Below are positions 6,511-10,005 of a stretch of DNA of 10,005 nt, one piece after another. Origin of the DNA: a bacterium (lineage in GTDB: Bacteria; SZUA-182; SZUA-191; JAJRXT01). The notes below the pieces were generated by a model, which had not been told where the DNA came from, made no database searches, and saw nothing but the letters and a program-made list of their open reading frames with translations. Location of the stretch: positions 1-10,005 of the forward strand of contig JAJRUU010000098.1 in NCBI GenBank assembly GCA_024277605.1. Reading direction: 5' to 3'. The position numbers and the translations under genes were made by a program. Position 1 is the stretch's first letter, and every line of letters starts with the position of its first letter.

Positions 6511-6519
6511 ATTATACCA
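6511..6519 (-). promoter_or_regulatory. Extended -10 promoter directly before the anti-sigma-like gene
   Basis: The minus strand reads TGGTATAAT, a perfect TATAAT preceded by the TGn extension, six bases before the ATG at 6504. No good -35 hexamer is seen at the usual distance, which is typical of extended -10 promoters. A start about seven bases downstream of the -10 would fall on the A of the ATG. This agrees with the lack of a Shine-Dalgarno sequence and suggests a leaderless mRNA. Confidence 0.45.
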
Positions 6520-6596
6520 TAAAAGAAGCGGATATTGTTTTTTTTGGCTTATTTTATTAAGTGCACTTTAGTTGAACGCTGCAAATTGTTTTCATA

Positions 6597-7319
6597 TTAC
6601 CTTGAATCTTCTTTCGGACTACAATCTTTAAAGGGACAACACAACTGAAAGCGGTGTTGTTTTTTGTGAGGATGCCACTCGGTATTTATCAACGCCCAGT
6701 GGCACTCCAAACAGTTATCTTGCTGTAAATAATCTATATGCCGGAGAGAAATATCAGCCAGCGCTTGATTATCCCAATAATTATTGGGGCTGCCAGGAAT
6801 AATAGTTTTCAGTTTCGTGGGCTTAGTTATGCTAACAATACCCTTTTCATCTATGTTGAACCGTCCACAACCGGAGACTGTATCGTCATCATGGAAATTC
6901 ATTTTATCTTGAGTCTTTTTGTCAATTAAAACATATACATAATCCTCAAAAAATGTATTGTCAATCAAACACTCTTTATATACCAGGGTATAACCTATAA
7001 ACGTATAGAATAGGGTGCCTTCCACCAATGCGATTTCAAATCTCGGAGCCACATATTGAACCACTCCGATAAAATTGCTCTTAAGCTTCTTGCTACGGGA
7101 GGCGGCCCATTTTTGAAAAACCTTAAATCCAGCTATAAAATCCCTATATTCCGCTTGAGATATGGTGAGCACAGGCGCTATCGGTTGTCTTTCATCGATC
7201 AGACAGCCTTGGGGAAAGCATTTCCGCTTTAAAACATGCCAATATCTTACCCTGTAATCGTTAATCTCGAATTGTGGATGTTGACAATTAAAGATAATTG
7301 ATTTTAAATAGTTTTTCAA
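6597..7319 (-). CDS. Hypothetical protein with a C-terminal cysteine cluster
   Basis: I do not recognise this 240-residue protein. It has no signal peptide or membrane segment and is rich in aromatic residues. The middle part (about 80-135) looks like beta strands (FIGVVQYVAPRFEIALVEG and FYTFIGYTLVYKE). The C-terminus carries Cys203-x2-Cys206-His207 and then Cys227-Cys228-x4-Cys233, a spacing that suggests a bound zinc. The start is TTG at 7317-7319: an in-frame TAG lies three codons upstream, no early ATG exists, and AAAAGG sits about nine bases before. TATAAT on the minus strand at 7354-7359 is a possible -10. The anti-sigma-like gene begins 92 bases downstream with its own promoter, so a shared operon is possible but not required. 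Long unbroken frame, ribosome binding site and sensible protein composition argue that it is real. Confidence 0.65.
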   Translation of the reverse strand: MKNYLKSIIFNCQHPQFEINDYRVRYWHVLKRKCFPQGCLIDERQPIAPVLTISQAEYRDFIAGFKVFQKWAASRSKKLKSNFIGVVQYVAPRFEIALVEGTLFYTFIGYTLVYKECLIDNTFFEDYVYVLIDKKTQDKMNFHDDDTVSGCGRFNIDEKGIVSITKPTKLKTIIPGSPNNYWDNQALADISLRHIDYLQQDNCLECHWALINTEWHPHKKQHRFQLCCPFKDCSPKEDSR

Positions 7320-7417
7320 TGAGGACTACCTTTTTCCGGAGTCTTAAGGTTCCATTATAATAATATAAGCATATCAAATAGTTATCCAAAAATCTAGCTG
7401 CCAATGCTTACGCATTA

Positions 7418-8167
7418 CTAATTGAGTAATAACAACAGAAATAACAGAACGGCAGTTTCCATTATTTCATTAATTGCGCCGAGGCTGTCACCAGTCATGC
7501 CTCCGATCCTTTTATTAAACCAGGCACTAAGGCCAACTGTTGAAAAAAACACCAATAACACCAACCATATAGAAGTTGTTTTTAGTAATAAGCTACTAAA
7601 AAAAACCGGAAAGATGCTGGCTTTAATGAATTGCCGCAAGTCATTTTCCTGGGTAAATAGCTGTCCCGTACCTGATTCCTGGCGGGCATAATCATACCTG
7701 CCGGCTGCATAAAACAGACTCTAGCGAGCTAAAACCGGCATAACCAGCAAAGCCATGTTTTTATATATTGGATCGAGTGCATTCAGCGAAAAAGTCTTTA
7801 ACAGCAATAAACCAAATACGGCAACTACCCCCATGCTGCCGACATGCGTATCCCGCATTACTTCCCGGACTTCAGCCGGATTGTTACCGGCATAAAATCC
7901 ATCCACCAAATCTATAAAACCATCCAGATGGAGCGCTCCGGTAAGGGCGGTTAAGGTGAGTATTAAAATAATGCTTACTATGATTTCCGGTAACCGGGGA
8001 GTAAGCAGCATATTCAGCGCAACCAAAAACAGTCCCAGCACAAATCCCACCACCGGAAACCAAACCCCGCTCTTCCCCAGCTCTTGGGGAGTAGCGACTA
8101 TGTCCCGTTTTATAGTGATTTTGGTTAAAAACTGAAGCGCTAGTATGAAGCCTTTTAATCTATTCAT
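7418..8167 (-). pseudogene. cobS: Adenosylcobinamide-GDP ribazoletransferase CobS, interrupted by an in-frame TAG
   Basis: CobS is the membrane enzyme that joins alpha-ribazole (or its phosphate) to adenosylcobinamide-GDP in the last steps of cobalamin assembly. Both halves lie in one reading frame of 249 sense-or-TAG codons, the usual family length. The first half has FILALQFLTKI (7-17), GALHLDGFIDLVDGFY and RDTHVGSMGVVA. The second has GRYDYARQESGTGQLF and NKRIGGMTGDSLGAINEI, plus several hydrophobic helices throughout. Codon 149 (7721-7723) is TAG directly after VLAR, where the family usually has Trp (RW), so one G-to-A change from TGG explains it. No restart codon with a ribosome binding site follows. 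The ATG at 8167 fits the family N-terminus better than the TTG at 8176. The frame ends with tandem TAG TAA. No other cobalamin gene is in the window. Confidence 0.9.
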
Positions 8168-8173
8168 CTGTAG

Positions 8174-8189
8174 CAAATTATATAATTTG
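8174..8189. promoter_or_regulatory. Perfect 16-base palindrome just before cobS
   Basis: CAAATTATATAATTTG reads identically on both strands and ends six bases before the cobS ATG at 8167. It could be an operator for a dimeric regulator. On the minus strand it contains TATAAT (8177-8182), which would place a transcription start about three bases before the ATG. There is no clear -35 hexamer. AT-rich palindromes can arise by chance, so the assignment is weak. Confidence 0.3.
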
Positions 8190-8216
8190 TTTTAGCTTAA
8201 GTTGGCCCCTGCCTGG

Positions 8217-8981
8217 TTATTTGTAACCCTTGGCGCAGCGGAAACCGATACTATTATACCTTACCATGGGGTGACTATAATAGCGGTTAGAGGTGCGCAG
8301 CTGGGCGGGGGAGTCAAACCAACCGCCCCCCCGGATTACTCTGGCGTTACTGGTTACGGGGCCGGGAGGATTGCTTTTGGGGCTTATGAGATAGTAATTA
8401 GATACATACCAATCAGCACACCCCTCCCATACATTACCTGCCATATCGTGCACCCCATAGGGACTGATTCCTTGAGGATGGCTGCCTACAGATACAGTCT
8501 TCTTCTTGCCTGCGTCAGCGCTGTTAGCATTTTGTTTGTGCCAGTTCGGTCCCCAGGGAAACATCAACTCATCCTCACCCCGAGCCGCCTTTTCCCATTC
8601 GGCTTCGGTGGGCAAGCGTTTAGCTGCCCATTCACAATATACTATCGCATCCTCCCAGGAAACGCCGACGACCGGCTGATTGTCTCGATTGAAGTTTTTA
8701 TCTTCCCAGCCATATGGTTTCCGGTGGTTGGTAGTTTTGAGAAACTGACGGTATTTTGCATTGGTAACCTCATATTTATCTATATAAAAGGCATCCAGAT
8801 GAACCTGGTGCACCGGAACCTCATCCTCCTCACCATACTCACTGCCCATTGTAAACTCACCGGCTGGAATGAGGATCATGCCCTGGGGGGGCTTGGCATG
8901 GGCCGGTTCAATGTATATACACAAAATAAAAGCGATAATAAATCCTATCCATAAGCAGATAGGTCTTTTTTGATTACTCAT
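8217..8981 (-). CDS. Exported SUMF1 (formylglycine-generating-enzyme-like) domain protein without the catalytic cysteines
   Basis: The 254-residue protein has a signal peptide (hydrophobic 9-24, AHA before a probable cut at 29/30) and then a complete SUMF1/FGE-sulfatase domain. Motifs in order are MILIPAGEFTMGS (35-47), FYIDKYEVTNAKY (65-77), PVVGVSWEDAIVYCEW (103-118), RLPTEAEWEKAAR (122-134), GVHDMAGNVWEGCADWY (176-192), RVIRGGGWFDSP (214-225) and GFRCA (246-250). True formylglycine-generating enzymes carry a copper-binding Cys pair shortly after RGGSW; here the stretch from 218 to 247 has no Cys. It therefore should not make formylglycine and is more likely a structural or binding member of the superfamily. 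Residue 187 is Gly (GGG codon) where the family often has Trp. It starts 12 bases after proS, so it is probably cotranscribed with it. No sulfatase gene is nearby. Confidence 0.88.
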   Translation of the reverse strand: MSNQKRPICLWIGFIIAFILCIYIEPAHAKPPQGMILIPAGEFTMGSEYGEEDEVPVHQVHLDAFYIDKYEVTNAKYRQFLKTTNHRKPYGWEDKNFNRDNQPVVGVSWEDAIVYCEWAAKRLPTEAEWEKAARGEDELMFPWGPNWHKQNANSADAGKKKTVSVGSHPQGISPYGVHDMAGNVWEGCADWYVSNYYLISPKSNPPGPVTSNARVIRGGGWFDSPAQLRTSNRYYSHPMVRYNSIGFRCAKGYK

Positions 8982-8993
8982 TGGTTAATCCAG

Positions 8994-10005
8994 TTAATTT
9001 AATAGTTGTTTAATAGTTGACAGAAGTTGCTCAGGGGCCAATTTGTCCAGCTGACCGGTTTTTCTGAGCTTTAACTCTACTTTACCAGCCTTCAAATCCC
9101 TGGCTCCAATGGTTACTCTAAGCGGAATACCTATGAGATCGGCATCCTTGAATTTTATTCCAGGCCTCACTGGCCGGTCATCCAGCAAGCATTCTATCCC
9201 GGCTTGCCCTAAAGCATCATAATATTTTAGCGCAAGATCCATTACTTCAGTATCTGCCGTATCAAGCGGCAATAAGGCTACCTGGAAGGGGGCCAGCGCC
9301 TTAGGCCAGATGATACCGTTCTGGTCGTGATTCTGTTCTATTGCAGCCGCCATGGTGCGGCCCACGCCGATACCGTAACAGCCCATAATAATCAGTTGTT
9401 CCTGGCCCTGCTCATCCAGATAGGTAGCGCGTAACGCCTGGCTGTATTTAGTGCCGAGTTTGAATATATGCCCCACCTCGATCCCCCTGCTAAACTCAAG
9501 CGGTTTCCGGCAATGCGGGCATAGATCACCGGCTGCGGCCACTCTGATGTCGGCATATTGTGTTGGACGTACATCTCGCTCCCAGTTAACGTTTTTATAG
9601 TGTTGATCCTGTTGGTTTGCTCCGCTAATAAAGTTACGCATTTCTTTAGTCGCCAGATCAGCGATTATTTTATAACCCTTAATTCCAACCGGCCCGGCAA
9701 AACCAACCGGAGCATCGGTGACCCGCTCAATAGTTTCCGCATCAGCAAGCCCTAATTGCTCAGAGCCTAATAAATGTTTAAGTTTGGCAAAATTAATTTC
9801 GTGGTCTCCGCACAATAGGGTGAACACCACTTGATCATCAACTTGAATTATTAATGTCTTAATCAAGTCCTGGGGCGTACAGCCAAAAAAACCGGACACT
9901 TCTTCCACTGTCTTCATGTTGGGAGTGGCGACTTGCTCTAATTCCTGCACATCTGCGGGCTGGTTGTCGTTCTGCTTGGGCAGGATAGCATGTGCCCGCT
10001 CTATA
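8994..10005 (-). CDS. proS: Proline--tRNA ligase, C-terminal part (start beyond the window)
   Basis: ProRS charges tRNA-Pro with proline in the cytoplasm. The frame stays open to the right edge (IERAHAILPKQNDNQ...), so the visible 336 or so residues are the C-terminal 60% of a bacterial-type enzyme of about 570 residues. An apparent GTG start at 9950 is only an internal Val. The visible part begins in the INS editing insertion (from TPNMKTVEEVSGFFGC onward, with FAGPVGIKGYKIIAD), which removes mischarged Ala. Then follow the CPHCRKPLEFSRGIEVGHIF and GTKYSQALRATYLDEQG stretches, class II motif 3 (GIGVGRTMAAAIEQ), and the anticodon-binding domain from about FQVALLPL to the end. It ends in TAA, 12 bases before the SUMF1-domain gene. 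The upstream part and the promoter cannot be seen. Confidence 0.97.
   Translation of the reverse strand, partial: IERAHAILPKQNDNQPADVQELEQVATPNMKTVEEVSGFFGCTPQDLIKTLIIQVDDQVVFTLLCGDHEINFAKLKHLLGSEQLGLADAETIERVTDAPVGFAGPVGIKGYKIIADLATKEMRNFISGANQQDQHYKNVNWERDVRPTQYADIRVAAAGDLCPHCRKPLEFSRGIEVGHIFKLGTKYSQALRATYLDEQGQEQLIIMGCYGIGVGRTMAAAIEQNHDQNGIIWPKALAPFQVALLPLDTADTEVMDLALKYYDALGQAGIECLLDDRPVRPGIKFKDADLIGIPLRVTIGARDLKAGKVELKLRKTGQLDKLAPEQLLSTIKQLLN

Noticed and set aside
6696..6714. CxxCH in the 240-residue protein as a heme c site
   Set aside because: The protein has no signal peptide, so it would not reach the cytochrome c maturation system. With the later CCx4C cluster, a zinc site is more likely.
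7422..7691. An 89-codon plus-strand open frame
   Set aside because: It is antisense to the second half of cobS, whose motifs (GGMTGDSLGAINE) fix the coding strand.
7721..7723. Pyrrolysine insertion at the cobS TAG
   Set aside because: The position is a family Trp, not a catalytic methylamine-methyltransferase site, and TAG is used as a normal stop in a neighbouring gene. A nonsense change or sequence error is simpler.
8202..8954. A 250-codon plus-strand open frame
   Set aside because: It lies almost exactly antisense to the SUMF1-domain gene, whose motifs are unmistakable. Its translation has no recognisable domain.
1..10005. CRISPR array, tRNA, rRNA or riboswitch
   Set aside because: No regularly spaced direct repeats, cloverleaf pattern or rRNA-like block was seen. 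The hairpins present fit repeats and terminators, and no known riboswitch consensus was recognised.

Overview
This is a chromosomal window of moderate GC with about ten protein genes in two blocks. A plus-strand block (471-5628) runs gpsA, larB, larC, a ridA-family gene and a secreted beta-barrel-like protein. A minus-strand block (10005 down to 5689) runs proS (its 5' end lies outside the window), a secreted SUMF1-domain protein, cobS with an in-frame stop, an unrecognised 240-residue protein and a membrane zinc-finger anti-sigma-like protein. The blocks converge at 5629-5690, where an intrinsic terminator lies.

Organism: Shine-Dalgarno sites, an INS-type bacterial ProRS, the gpsA-larB-larC neighbourhood and GGGGAC...GTCCCC intergenic hairpins suggest an anaerobic Bacillota (Clostridia-like) genome. 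The barrel-like exported protein, if correctly read, points to an outer membrane and so to a diderm member of that group. The taxonomic placement is inference.

Left block: GpsA makes glycerol-3-phosphate for phospholipids. LarB and LarC are the first and last enzymes of nickel-pincer nucleotide (NPN) synthesis; the middle enzyme, LarE, is not in this window. larB and larC are separated by about 700 bases without a gene, packed with repeats: a MITE-like element (2272-2558) carrying a second, smaller palindromic element (2427-2529) inside it, then a cluster of GGGGAC hairpins with a long imperfect stem-loop (about 2728-2935). A second copy of the larger element lies inverted at 261-446, just before the gpsA ribosome binding site, and a fragment of a third lies at 150-206. 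gpsA-larB is therefore bracketed by inverted copies of one element.

Right block: proS and the SUMF1 gene are 12 bases apart and cobS follows 49 bases later, so they may form one transcript. cobS keeps all its family motifs but has TAG where the family usually has Trp. It is either freshly inactivated or a base-call error. The anti-sigma-like gene has no sigma factor beside it and has an extended -10 promoter placed so that its mRNA may be leaderless. No tRNA, rRNA, CRISPR array, transposase gene or phage gene was seen.
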